Shown here: positions 15,816 to 24,596 of the stretch, piece by piece
Layout: every line of letters starts with the position of its first letter
Numbering within the stretch: position 1 is the stretch's first letter
Assembly: GCA_020636745.1 (NCBI GenBank)
Contig: JACJXH010000002.1
Span: 372,001-436,000 of the forward strand
Length of the DNA stretch: 64,000 nt
Direction of reading: 5' to 3'
DNA from: Lentimicrobiaceae bacterium
GTDB lineage: Bacteria; Bacteroidota; Bacteroidia; Bacteroidales; Lentimicrobiaceae
Notes under the pieces: generated by a model
Databases searched by the model: none
The model's input: the letters and a program-made list of their open reading frames with translations, nothing else
What the model was told of the DNA's origin: nothing
Made by a program: the position numbers and the translations under genes

Positions 15816-18350
15816 TTATTCGAACAATACTTTCTGTGACCAGATAGCATTGGCAGTTTTTAGTCTTAAGAAATAAACGCCTTTATATGTTTTGGCGAAA
15901 TTGTAATTCATTACATTTTCACCATTCACAAGACTTACTTCCTGCGACGAAATCAGTTTGCCTGTAATATCAAGTAGCTGCATGGTTCCTTGTTCAGGAA
16001 CAGTAGTGAAACATGATACATTTACATTTCCGTTTTGTACAGGGTTTGGATATACATAAAGCCTGCGGTTAGCTGTATTTTCAAAAATACCATCGCTGCT
16101 TTTTACAGTTATGTAAATTTTAGCAATTGAATATAATTCAGGTGAAGCCTGATAAGCAATTTTGTAAGTAATGGAATCAATTCCAGTAAAGCCGGTATTA
16201 GGCAGATAATTGATAACATTCGGGTTGCTGAAAGGAATATAAGCATTTCCCTGGGTTGCCTGTGTTTCAATGCTTACAGTAACTGGTGCTTCATAAATAT
16301 CATTTGAACGAACATCAACTGATACGTCTACATCAGCATTTGTGACCGCTGAATCGTTTACAGCTGTAGGAGGTCCTGACAGTTCAAAAAGCACACCGTT
16401 ATTTTCAACAAAACGATGGACAAAATTCTGATAATACAGGTTGGCGATGGTTGCATCGTGCACAATCAGTGTGTTTTCATCATTGTCATTGTCGGCAGCG
16501 GCGCTCCAGTTGTGTGAACCGGTAAATACAAACGGGTCAGAATTCGGAGCATCCTGATCTACAATCATATATTTGTGATGCATGATGCCGTTTGATACAT
16601 CATCAAAAGTATAATGAGTACCAAGCGCCTCAGAAAGAATTGTATTTACGGTTGCACCGTTGTTACCTTCAGAATTGGTAAGCACATTAACTGCCGACCC
16701 GGCTGATTTTCTTTCAGCAATGGCATTGGCCATTTCATTGCGGGTAATCAGCATGGTGGCAATACTCAGGTCATGATCAGACGTATTGATTTTTTCAACA
16801 ATTTTGGCATTCACGCCGTCGGTTGGGCTGAAATAACACTCAACCCTTTTGCCATTGATGACAAATTCATGAGGTGTATTGTTCTTTTTGGTGAATCCAA
16901 AACGTGCATTTTCCATATTTGGGGTGCTGCTGTTAGAGCCCCACATTTCTTCAAATTCAATTTTATAAGCACGTGCAAGACTCTGATCCTGAATGATAAT
17001 AACATTATTGGCGTCCAGATTTATCTGGCCATCTGTTAAGTTAGTTGAGCCTGTCCATACAAGTGGTTCATTCGGATCGGCTGATTCGGTATCAAAAAGG
17101 ATAAATTTGTTATGCATGATACCGGTTCTTTCTGAGCTTGAAGGGCCAACGAGCACATGAACATTGGAGCCTGCGAGTTCGTCGATACCCAGGTTGGCTG
17201 TTGTTCCACAACCGATTACACGCACCGTTAAACCTCTGTTGGCTGCAGCTTTCAGCGCATTGCTTACGTTGCTGATGCCCTGGTTGTTGAAGTTATACAT
17301 GGTAAGGTCAATGGAGTACTTGGCCCGGTTAATATAACTGATGAGTGTATCGTCAATGGCAGAAGGAAGTGTAATAGCATCAATGCCATGTGAATAGGCG
17401 TAATCGTTGGGCGTGTTGAAATAAACTTTCATATCACCTGTTGAGCTGGAAATGGTAGCAAATGGCGTAACGCCTGAGAAGGCTGTATCATTTCCGCTAA
17501 CTGAAAAAGCCTGTACCCATATAACCTGACCAGGCAAAACTCCGGTCACAGACAATTCATGATCAGTTGATCCACCTGCACCGGTTACCATATTTGTAGT
17601 AACTGTTTCGGCTGAAAGGCCATAATACATTTCAGTACTTCCGGCAATATTGGTTGTCCAGCTGAAATCAAGCTGTGTTTGTGTAAAATTTGTGTTTTCA
17701 AGAACGCTTGTCAGAAAAATAGAACTGCTTACCTGAATATCATCAATGGTACGTGGAAGCAACTGATAACCTTCAGTAGGACTGTTATAGTCAAACTGCG
17801 AACATTCAGCAACAAGGTTTACTGACCCGCTTGGGATTGGCTGGCCAACAATGTCAGTTTGGCTGGTTTTTACATAAATGTAACCAGTTTCGCCATTGGC
17901 AGTGAATTCATATTTTTTGTTGCCGGTAAATAATCCGCCGCCATCAGAGAAAATGATACCATTTACGCCAACCAGCATTCCTTCATATGTTTCGCCTATT
18001 TGGCCTGGAGTCAGGATGATAGGTGCTGGTAATGGATTGCCGGTTGAACGCACCGTTACATTAGTTACCGGGTCAAGCTCGAGTAATTGGTTGTAATTTT
18101 TAAGTGTACCGGTAATGGTAACAGAATCTCCTCTGTTGGCAACGCTTACTGCTGAGCCGTAAGCTGCAATGCCGGCAGTGTTGTCCTGAAAATACCTGAT
18201 AACGCCCAGTTCAGCTCCATTGGTAACAATTCCTTTCACTGTAACAACAGTTCCTACGGCCATTCCTCTGGCTTCCAGAATTGTGTTTTGCGCGCGGGTG
18301 AGGGATGATATTCCCAGAAAAGCGAGCGCAAGAATAAGACTTTTTTTCAT
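15816..18350 (-). CDS. T9SS-secreted OB-fold / phospholipase D-like (HKD) protein
   Basis: An extracellular multidomain protein of 844 residues from the chosen ATG at 18350, which gives the signal peptide MKKSLILALAFLGISSLTRA. An upstream ATG at 18395 is in frame but would precede the signal. Order: an OB-fold-like/DUF5689-like domain (about 20-205); a fibronectin-III-like segment (NFTQTQLDFSWTTN); two PLD modules, with HxKx4D as HNKFILFD (His413, Lys415, Asp420) and HHKYMIVD (His591, Lys593, Asp598), each followed by TGSTN or TGSHN; an Ig/cadherin-like stretch (PPTAVNDSAVTNAD); and a type-A T9SS sorting domain (YVYPNPV ... GVYFLRL). Two HKD motifs make one complete PLD active site: phosphodiester hydrolysis of DNA/RNA or phospholipid. 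The OB domain and neighbouring nuclease-type genes favour nucleic acid. It is 53 bp downstream of the TonB receptor and probably cotranscribed. Confidence 0.86.
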   Translation of the reverse strand: MKKSLILALAFLGISSLTRAQNTILEARGMAVGTVVTVKGIVTNGAELGVIRYFQDNTAGIAAYGSAVSVANRGDSVTITGTLKNYNQLLELDPVTNVTVRSTGNPLPAPIILTPGQIGETYEGMLVGVNGIIFSDGGGLFTGNKKYEFTANGETGYIYVKTSQTDIVGQPIPSGSVNLVAECSQFDYNSPTEGYQLLPRTIDDIQVSSSIFLTSVLENTNFTQTQLDFSWTTNIAGSTEMYYGLSAETVTTNMVTGAGGSTDHELSVTGVLPGQVIWVQAFSVSGNDTAFSGVTPFATISSSTGDMKVYFNTPNDYAYSHGIDAITLPSAIDDTLISYINRAKYSIDLTMYNFNNQGISNVSNALKAAANRGLTVRVIGCGTTANLGIDELAGSNVHVLVGPSSSERTGIMHNKFILFDTESADPNEPLVWTGSTNLTDGQINLDANNVIIIQDQSLARAYKIEFEEMWGSNSSTPNMENARFGFTKKNNTPHEFVINGKRVECYFSPTDGVNAKIVEKINTSDHDLSIATMLITRNEMANAIAERKSAGSAVNVLTNSEGNNGATVNTILSEALGTHYTFDDVSNGIMHHKYMIVDQDAPNSDPFVFTGSHNWSAAADNDNDENTLIVHDATIANLYYQNFVHRFVENNGVLFELSGPPTAVNDSAVTNADVDVSVDVRSNDIYEAPVTVSIETQATQGNAYIPFSNPNVINYLPNTGFTGIDSITYKIAYQASPELYSIAKIYITVKSSDGIFENTANRRLYVYPNPVQNGNVNVSCFTTVPEQGTMQLLDITGKLISSQEVSLVNGENVMNYNFAKTYKGVYFLRLKTANAIWSQKVLFE

Positions 18351-18403
18351 GAATAATTGATTTGAGTAATTTCTATTAATGGTTTGATTCTTCAATGCGA
18401 TGC

Positions 18404-21193
18404 TTAATTAAACGTAATTTTTAATGAAGCAGTCAGCTGGCGGCCAGCTCCCATAAATACAGAGGCTGAGCGGGCATCAAATGAGCTGAAAGGATTCTGA
18501 ATGTATGTGTCATTATTTTTGGCATCAGAAATATACATAGTATCCAGAGCATTCAGCATATTAAGCCTGATTGTAAAATTAAGTTTCTGCAAAGGTTGTA
18601 TTTTAAAACGATAACCAGCATGAAAATCAATCAGTCCGTATGATGGCATTCTCCATGATTCAATCGGATTTCCTGATTCATCAGTACATTCTTCCGGGTT
18701 GAAATCAGCATAATACCTGTCGAAGAAGGTTGCACCTCCTTCAAAATACAAACCTTTAACCGGTTCGTATCTTAAGCTGGCACCGTATTGGGTTTGGGCA
18801 GCATCTCCAACATGAATGCCGGTTGCATCAAAACTGAAGCTATTGGCAGGCTGGTTATTATCGGAAAAGAACATCTGAAGATTGTCAATTTTTTTGTTCC
18901 AGATCCAGTCGCCGATAGAAATAAGACCCTGGAAATCGATTTTCTCTGTGATTTTGTAAATAAAATCCAGTTCTACACCAATATGACGGGCATCCATTCC
19001 GGGGATATCGCCATAGGTATAACCTTCATTTCCCGTAACAGGATCGGTATATTTACCTCTGACCTGATTGGTGGGCTTATTTTCCCATACCGTCAGGTAG
19101 GTATTCAGATTGGCAGTAAATTGTTTGCTGGTATAGCTATAGCCTAATTCAACAGCTTTAACTTTTTCATTTTTTGAAATTGAGTCGGGCAGGAAATTAG
19201 CGGTAAATCCGTAGAAGTAATACTTATAATCTTTCGTTTTTGAAAGGTAACCCATATTAACAAAAACATTGCTGTGTTTATTAATATTATAATTGGCTCC
19301 CGTCTTGAAAGTAAAGCCTGGCTTATATTTCCAGTCTGATTCTTTATTGCCGAAGTAGTCAATCTTTTTGTAGCCGCTTACCGATGTTGTAAGGTTTACA
19401 AATGAACTTATTTTGCCAACTTTATATTCCAAGAGTCCGAATGCACCACCCCAGTTTACAAGGCCATCGTAATAGTAGTTCACTTTATCGCCCACATGTT
19501 TCATGGCTGAAGAGCTGTTCGCATCATAGTCAATTCTTTTGTCGCCTTTGTCAATGGCATAATCGCCACCCAGCAAGTCGGTAATTTCACTGTAGTGTTC
19601 AGCTGTGTATGACCGAAGGTCAACGCCTCCTGATAAATTAAACTGGTTGTTCAGCTTGTAGGAAAATGTCGACAATAAGCCGTACCAAACATGGTTGTTG
19701 TTGTTTTGAACCAGGTAATTGTTTGAATAATAGAGCTTGTCGCTATAAAGTGTATTGATTGGGTAAACCAGACCAAATCCTGAATTAGTAGGTTTGGTAT
19801 TCTGATTATAGATACTTTGCCAGTTAATTTGTCCGATTTCATCTTCGCTGTATACTCCCGGATTATTGATATAATCGGATTGAGTAATCAGATTGGTATT
19901 TTTAAGACTGCTGCGTGGTTGCACACCTCCGCCGGTTCCAAGCGAAAGGTAGGCAATGTTGGTAATACTAAGCCGGTCATTTACAGTCCATAAATCACGA
20001 AGGCTGAATTGAGGTTTAAAATAAGTATTAACCATTTCATTCAGAACCTCTTTTTTGGCATTGGGATTTATTTCGCGGGCAGAAAAGTCGCTGTTCCATT
20101 GTTCGGCATCGCGTTTTATATAACCCCAATGTGCATTGTAACTAATGCCCTGATTATTGATGACAGGAATGTCTTCTGAATTTACACCGTGCTCTTTGGC
20201 ATAGGCTGTGTCATAATCAGCAATGGCGCGTTTGTAATTACGTTGTTTGTGGGTTTGGGGGGCACCAAATGCGGTAAGACTGGTAAGGTGATTGCCCCAC
20301 ATTTTATCAATTTTAGCATAAAAAAACCAGGCATTTACGCTGGTTTGATCAACCCAGCCATTTCCGTTTTTGTAAGCTCCTGCAAGCGTGATTCCCCAGC
20401 CATTTTTTAGTCTGCCTGTTGTTAGCCCCAAATTGGTAGTGAGTTTGCCTTCAGCATCAACTCCTTGTTCAATGCTATACTGACGTTTGTTATCAATCCC
20501 TTTGGTAATTATATTCATAGTTCCACCAACTGAAGGGAGGGCAAGTTTGGATGCGCCCAAACCTCTTTGAACCTGAATGCTGCGTGTTACGGCATCTAAT
20601 CCAAACCAGTTTGACCAGTATACCCAACCATTTTCCATATCATTTACAGGGATTCCGTCGAGCATAACAGCTACATTTCGCTGGCTGAAACCCCGGATGG
20701 TGATACGGGCATCGCCATCGCCGCCGCCCTGTTGTGTGGCATAAACACCAGGCGTTTTGTTCAGCAGCATAGGAATATCCTGTCCTGCAAGTCTTTCTTC
20801 AATTTTGGCAGGAAGCAAAGTAGTAAAAGCAACCGGGGTTTCGCGCACCTTGGCATAATCAGCCGTTACTTCAATGCCATCAAGAGATACTGTAGCCCGA
20901 AGTAAAAATGAAAGTTTTAATGGACTTCCTGAAACAGAAATCTCTCTGGTAATCATATTGTAACCAACAAAAGAAACCTGCAGTACATGTTTTCCTTTGT
21001 TCAGTTCCAGCTTAAAGTTGCCATCGATATCACTCACCGTTCCGGTAGTGGTTCCTTTGATGATAATATTGGCGCCAACAATGGTTTCGCCTGTAATGGA
21101 GTCTTTTATAACTCCGGTAACCTGTTGTTTTTGTGCAAATGCTGAGAGTGCAGCAATGATCAAAAATGAGAATAGTAGTAGTTTACGTGTCAT
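18404..21193 (-). CDS. TonB-dependent outer-membrane receptor (CarboxypepD_reg-like N-domain)
   Basis: A 929-residue outer-membrane transporter driven by TonB. The signal peptide MTRKLLLFSFLIIAALSAFA is followed by a carboxypeptidase-regulatory-like beta domain (about 23-105: VTGVIKDSITGETIVGANI). Then comes the plug (about 120-235: PGVYATQQGGGDGDARITIRG-type segment, VMLDGIPVNDMENG, GGTMNIITKG) and a long beta-barrel rich in alternating aromatic residues, ending ASLKITFN. No SusD partner is adjacent, so this is not a canonical Sus pair. It lies between a T9SS lamin-tail protein upstream and the T9SS PLD-like protein downstream. The ligand is unknown; uptake of nucleic-acid breakdown products or phosphate/metal complexes is an inference from these neighbours. 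Confidence 0.93.
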   Translation of the reverse strand: MTRKLLLFSFLIIAALSAFAQKQQVTGVIKDSITGETIVGANIIIKGTTTGTVSDIDGNFKLELNKGKHVLQVSFVGYNMITREISVSGSPLKLSFLLRATVSLDGIEVTADYAKVRETPVAFTTLLPAKIEERLAGQDIPMLLNKTPGVYATQQGGGDGDARITIRGFSQRNVAVMLDGIPVNDMENGWVYWSNWFGLDAVTRSIQVQRGLGASKLALPSVGGTMNIITKGIDNKRQYSIEQGVDAEGKLTTNLGLTTGRLKNGWGITLAGAYKNGNGWVDQTSVNAWFFYAKIDKMWGNHLTSLTAFGAPQTHKQRNYKRAIADYDTAYAKEHGVNSEDIPVINNQGISYNAHWGYIKRDAEQWNSDFSAREINPNAKKEVLNEMVNTYFKPQFSLRDLWTVNDRLSITNIAYLSLGTGGGVQPRSSLKNTNLITQSDYINNPGVYSEDEIGQINWQSIYNQNTKPTNSGFGLVYPINTLYSDKLYYSNNYLVQNNNNHVWYGLLSTFSYKLNNQFNLSGGVDLRSYTAEHYSEITDLLGGDYAIDKGDKRIDYDANSSSAMKHVGDKVNYYYDGLVNWGGAFGLLEYKVGKISSFVNLTTSVSGYKKIDYFGNKESDWKYKPGFTFKTGANYNINKHSNVFVNMGYLSKTKDYKYYFYGFTANFLPDSISKNEKVKAVELGYSYTSKQFTANLNTYLTVWENKPTNQVRGKYTDPVTGNEGYTYGDIPGMDARHIGVELDFIYKITEKIDFQGLISIGDWIWNKKIDNLQMFFSDNNQPANSFSFDATGIHVGDAAQTQYGASLRYEPVKGLYFEGGATFFDRYYADFNPEECTDESGNPIESWRMPSYGLIDFHAGYRFKIQPLQKLNFTIRLNMLNALDTMYISDAKNNDTYIQNPFSSFDARSASVFMGAGRQLTASLKITFN

Positions 21194-21217
21194 TGGAAGG
21201 CTTATTTATATATTTAA

Positions 21218-21262
21218 AACAGGTATCTGAAGTGATGCAATGCTCCTTTTCAGATACCTGTT
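21218..21262 (-). terminator. Hairpin between lamin-tail gene and TonB receptor gene
   Basis: A perfect 14-bp stem: AACAGGTATCTGAA (21218-21231) pairs with TTCAGATACCTGTT (21249-21262) over a 17-nt loop. On the minus strand it is followed by TTTTAAATA. It could end the lamin-tail transcript or act as a partial terminator within an operon. The loop is longer than in a typical intrinsic terminator. Confidence 0.55.
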
Positions 21263-21289
21263 AATCAATTTGATCAGGAAAATTTAAGG

Positions 21290-22366
21290 CTAGTTAGCCA
21301 GAATTTTTTTGACACTTGTAACGCCATCATTAGAGGTTACACGTACCATGTACATTCCTTTTTCTAAAGAAAGAGGGCCTACTTCCAACTGCTTTTGTCC
21401 TTTTTTATAGGTGTGAGCATAAACCCGCTGGCCAATAACTGAGAAAATCTCAACTTCTTTAACCGGTAAAGACGAATTAATAGTAAAACGGTCGGTAATT
21501 ACAGGATTGGGGTAAATATTCAGATTCAATTCTGATGGGTTATCATTTACACCTGCTGTAGCTGCTACGCAAACATGTGAACCCAAATTTGTCCAAATAT
21601 CTTTGTAAACAAAGTGTCCGGCTGTATCAACAACTGCAGGAACTGTATCCCATTCCATATTTACAATGAAAGGGTTTGGATTTGTAACAACACCTTTTAC
21701 AACAGAAGCTTTACGGATTAGAGAGTGATCAGATGTCCATGACATCCAGAAAGGACCAAAAGAAGTGCCATTGGTGGCGTTTTTCTGAACGATGTAATTA
21801 ACAACTTTACCAGTAACTTCTACGCCATTGGCGGTATAGGTAAGCGTTGAATCTTTCACATATGACCATCCGGTTTCAGCTGAAATTGTTGCGCCAAGCC
21901 CGATTTGTCCGAACAAGTCAACTGAAGTAACATTCGACATATCTGCGTTGGGTGCTTCGCCATTTGGTGTTTTAACCAATGCCATCGCATCATTCCCATT
22001 CATATAAGTTGGTGCCGGATAAGCGCCATCGAGCTGATCGGCCAATGCCTGTAATACAGGGCTGCATGCGGGCGATGAGGAGGTTGATGAAGTTTGACCG
22101 TTTACCAATACAAAAGTCTGATAAGGAGCCAGTGTGCCGCTGAGCCTGGTAGCACCACCTTCGGCAAATGTTGAACTTCCATTGCTGAAGCGCAATACAT
22201 AATATACACTCAGGTCAATGGTCTGATTGGTTGGATTGTAAATCTCAAGTGCCTTATTATTGCCGCTTCCCTCAACATATTCTGAGAAAAACAAGTCTGT
22301 TGGAGTTTGTGCTGTTGCAAAAATGGCTGTAAAAAACACAACCACAAGGGGTAAAAAAGCTTTCAT
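21290..22366 (-). CDS. T9SS-secreted lamin-tail-domain protein
   Basis: A 358-residue extracellular protein. The signal peptide MKAFLPLVVVFFTAIFATA is followed by a lamin-tail (LTD) Ig-fold, about 24-180, with the typical opening FFSEYVEGSGNNKALEIYNPT and QTFVLVNG. A variable middle follows, then a type-A T9SS C-terminal domain (LNIYPNPV ... KGMYMVRV ... SVKKIL). LTDs are common in secreted nucleases and phosphodiesterases; no catalytic site is visible in this protein. It is divergent from the EEP-family lipoprotein at 22655. Likely an accessory or binding protein of the neighbouring extracellular nuclease-type locus (inference). Confidence 0.82.
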   Translation of the reverse strand: MKAFLPLVVVFFTAIFATAQTPTDLFFSEYVEGSGNNKALEIYNPTNQTIDLSVYYVLRFSNGSSTFAEGGATRLSGTLAPYQTFVLVNGQTSSTSSSPACSPVLQALADQLDGAYPAPTYMNGNDAMALVKTPNGEAPNADMSNVTSVDLFGQIGLGATISAETGWSYVKDSTLTYTANGVEVTGKVVNYIVQKNATNGTSFGPFWMSWTSDHSLIRKASVVKGVVTNPNPFIVNMEWDTVPAVVDTAGHFVYKDIWTNLGSHVCVAATAGVNDNPSELNLNIYPNPVITDRFTINSSLPVKEVEIFSVIGQRVYAHTYKKGQKQLEVGPLSLEKGMYMVRVTSNDGVTSVKKILAN

Positions 22367-22429
22367 AAGCGATTGATTTTAAATTATTTTAACAAATTTC
22401 TTGTGTCTGAAGTACAATCATTCAGTCTA

Positions 22430-22437
22430 CAAAAGTA
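22430..22437 (-). promoter_or_regulatory. Predicted -7 box for the lamin-tail gene
   Basis: TACTTTTG on the minus strand matches TAnnTTTG and would start transcription about 58 nt before the ATG at 22366. No good -33 element at the right distance. Confidence 0.4.
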
Positions 22438-22588
22438 CAAGTATTTTTTTAAGGAATCTGTTTAATAGGCAATTAATATTTATGAAACTCAGCTATTTGT
22501 TCAATGTATGCAAAAAAAAGTCAGAAATGTACTTCGCAACTGAACATTACGTTATTGAATCGTGCAATCAACTTGAGTATAATATCAA

Positions 22589-22596
22589 TACCTTTG
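22589..22596 (+). promoter_or_regulatory. Predicted -7 box for the EEP lipoprotein gene
   Basis: TACCTTTG matches TAnnTTTG, giving a leader of about 50 nt before the ATG at 22655. The 288-bp region 22367-22654 is a divergent promoter region and holds no gene that I can support. Confidence 0.4.
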
Positions 22597-22654
22597 CGCA
22601 CGCATTTTAGATTATCGTTTTGTAAACCGAATAGACTGCATTTAATCTGGTAAA

Positions 22655-23698
22655 ATGAAAAAATTGAACTGTTTGAGGTTGTGTAAAAAATTACTTCTTG
22701 TTTTTTTGGTTGTGATATCGATGCAATCCTGTGCTCAGGGTCAGAAGTTAAATACGACATGTATTGCTTTCTATAACCTTGAGAATATGTATGATACTAT
22801 AGATGATCCCCGGATTGATGATGCTGATTTTCTTCCTTCAGGAAATTATAATTGGACTGAAGCACGTTATCAGGCAAAACTTTCAAATATGGCTAAGGTG
22901 ATTTCAGGTCTGGGGGCTGAATTCGTTGCCGGAGGCCCTTCTGTTATAGGATTGGCAGAGGTGGAGAACCGCGGTGTGTTGGAAGATTTAATAAACACTC
23001 CCATGCTTCGGGATAAAGGTTACCGGATTATTCATTATAACTCGCCGGATGAACGAGGAATAGATGTGGCTTTACTTTATAAATCAAATGATTTTAAAGT
23101 TTCAAATACTACATCCAACCGTTTGGTAATTCCTGAACAAAAAGATTTTCATACCCGCGATCAGTTGGTTGTAACCGGTGAGCTGGATGGTGAGAAAATT
23201 AGTGTAATTGTTAATCACTGGCCTTCGCGCCGCAGTGGACCGGAATACCGTAAGGAAGCAGCCAGGCTGTGCCGCCATTTAAGCGATTCGCTGATGCGAG
23301 AGGATAAAAATGCCAGAATCCTCATTATGGGAGATATGAATGATGATCCTGCCGATAGCAGTGTTTTTGATGTATTGGGAGCTAAAGGGCTCAGGGAAAA
23401 CCTCCGGAAAGGAGAGTTGTTTAATCCTATGTGGATGATACACCACAATGGACGCGGAACATTAACATACCGCGACAACTGGAATCTTTTTGATCAAATA
23501 ATTGTGTCTCAAGCCTTGCTATCTAAAAAAGCGAAGGGGTGGAAGCTAGATCATGCTGATATTTGTAATGAGAAATTCCTGTTTGAACAGGAAGGTAAAT
23601 ATGCCGGAAATCCGTTCAGAACTTATGCAGGACGTAAGTATCTGGGTGGATATAGTGATCATCTGCCTGTTTTCCTGATTCTGAATAAACAGAATTAG
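22655..23698 (+). CDS. Endonuclease/exonuclease/phosphatase-family lipoprotein
   Basis: A 347-residue metal-dependent phosphodiesterase/phosphatase of the DNase I-like (EEP) superfamily. The N-terminal hydrophobic stretch ends in ISMQSC, a plausible though imperfect lipobox with Cys near residue 27, so it is probably an outer-membrane or surface lipoprotein. EEP landmarks are complete and in order: YNLEN (Asn/Glu), GLAEVENRG (catalytic Glu), RGIDVALLY, VNHWPSRRSG (His), GDMNDDP (Asp-x-Asn) and GYSDHLPV (Asp-His). It is transcribed away from the T9SS/TonB nuclease-type locus and completes its set of parts: LTD, OB-fold, PLD, EEP, TonB receptor. The exact substrate (DNA, phosphoester) is not determined by sequence. 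Confidence 0.88.
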   Translation: MKKLNCLRLCKKLLLVFLVVISMQSCAQGQKLNTTCIAFYNLENMYDTIDDPRIDDADFLPSGNYNWTEARYQAKLSNMAKVISGLGAEFVAGGPSVIGLAEVENRGVLEDLINTPMLRDKGYRIIHYNSPDERGIDVALLYKSNDFKVSNTTSNRLVIPEQKDFHTRDQLVVTGELDGEKISVIVNHWPSRRSGPEYRKEAARLCRHLSDSLMREDKNARILIMGDMNDDPADSSVFDVLGAKGLRENLRKGELFNPMWMIHHNGRGTLTYRDNWNLFDQIIVSQALLSKKAKGWKLDHADICNEKFLFEQEGKYAGNPFRTYAGRKYLGGYSDHLPVFLILNKQN

Positions 23699-23791
23699 TG
23701 CCGAATTCGTTGTTTTTTTTATGAATTTAGCATCGTTAAAATTTTTCAAACGCAGTTTTTTAGTTTAATTTCGCTGATTAAAATTTATAGT

Positions 23792-24523
23792 GTGAAAGAT
23801 AGTCTGGTCGTTATCCCAACATTCAACGAAAAGGAAAATATTGAACGTATTATCCGTAAGGTTTTTTCGTTGAGCAAAGAGTTTGATATCCTAATTGTGG
23901 AAGACAATTCACCTGATGGCACTGCAGCCATTGTGCGAAGGCTGATGCAGGAATTTCCAAACCGTTTGTTTATGGAAGAGCGCAAAGGCAAGCTGGGATT
24001 AGGTACAGCCTACATTCATGGCTTTAAATGGGCTCTTGGCCGTAGCTATAGTTTTGTTTTTGAGATGGATGCCGATTTTTCGCACAATCCCGACGATTTG
24101 CTGAAACTTTATGATGCCTGTGCCAATCAGGGCGCCGATGTTGCCATAGGATCCAGGTATATAAAAGGAGTGAATGTTGTTAACTGGCCTATGGGCAGGG
24201 TGTTGATGTCGTATTTTGCTTCCTACTATGTGCGTATTGTTACCGGTATGAAAATTATGGATACAACTGCCGGTTTTAAATGTTACCGGCGCGGGTTGCT
24301 TGAAACAATTGATTTCGATTGTATCAAATTTACCGGTTATGCCTTTCAGATAGAAATGAAGTATACAGCCTGGAAGCTTGGATTCAAAATCATTGAAGTA
24401 CCCATCATTTTTACCGATCGTACTGAAGGAGAATCCAAGATGAGCAGGGGTATTTTCAGGGAAGCCATCCTTGGGGTTATACAGCTCCGATTTAAACGTA
24501 TCAGACCCAGAAAGGCTGCCTGA
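23792..24523 (+). CDS. Polyprenol-phosphate mannosyltransferase-like GT2 glycosyltransferase
   Basis: Family 2 glycosyltransferase of the dolichyl/polyprenyl-phosphate mannose synthase type, transferring a sugar from a nucleotide donor to a lipid phosphate at the inner face of the membrane. Motifs: VVIPTFNEKENIERII (N-terminal GT-A), VEDNSPDGT, GLGTAYIHGFKWAL, the metal-binding DADFSHNP, IGSRYIKG, and a C-terminal DRTEGESKMS. There is no C-terminal membrane domain; at 243 residues it resembles single-domain DPM1 enzymes. The start is GTG at 23792; the next Met would remove the GT-A start. It lies 73 bp upstream of pyrC in the same direction, probably one transcript. Confidence 0.9.
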   Translation: MKDSLVVIPTFNEKENIERIIRKVFSLSKEFDILIVEDNSPDGTAAIVRRLMQEFPNRLFMEERKGKLGLGTAYIHGFKWALGRSYSFVFEMDADFSHNPDDLLKLYDACANQGADVAIGSRYIKGVNVVNWPMGRVLMSYFASYYVRIVTGMKIMDTTAGFKCYRRGLLETIDFDCIKFTGYAFQIEMKYTAWKLGFKIIEVPIIFTDRTEGESKMSRGIFREAILGVIQLRFKRIRPRKAA

Positions 24524-24596
24524 AATCTGATTCTCATCTGTTTATTTTGTATCTTTACCGGAGTACTTTAGTTGAACCGGAAATTTTCCTTTTGTC

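Noticed and set aside
18351..18395. Upstream ATG at 18395 for the PLD-like gene
   Set aside because: Adds 15 polar residues ahead of a normal Sec signal; the ATG at 18350 fits export better.
22401..22760. Two small overlapping ORFs in the divergent promoter region
   Set aside because: Low-complexity, no recognisable domain, no promoter/RBS, one overlaps the EEP gene antisense.
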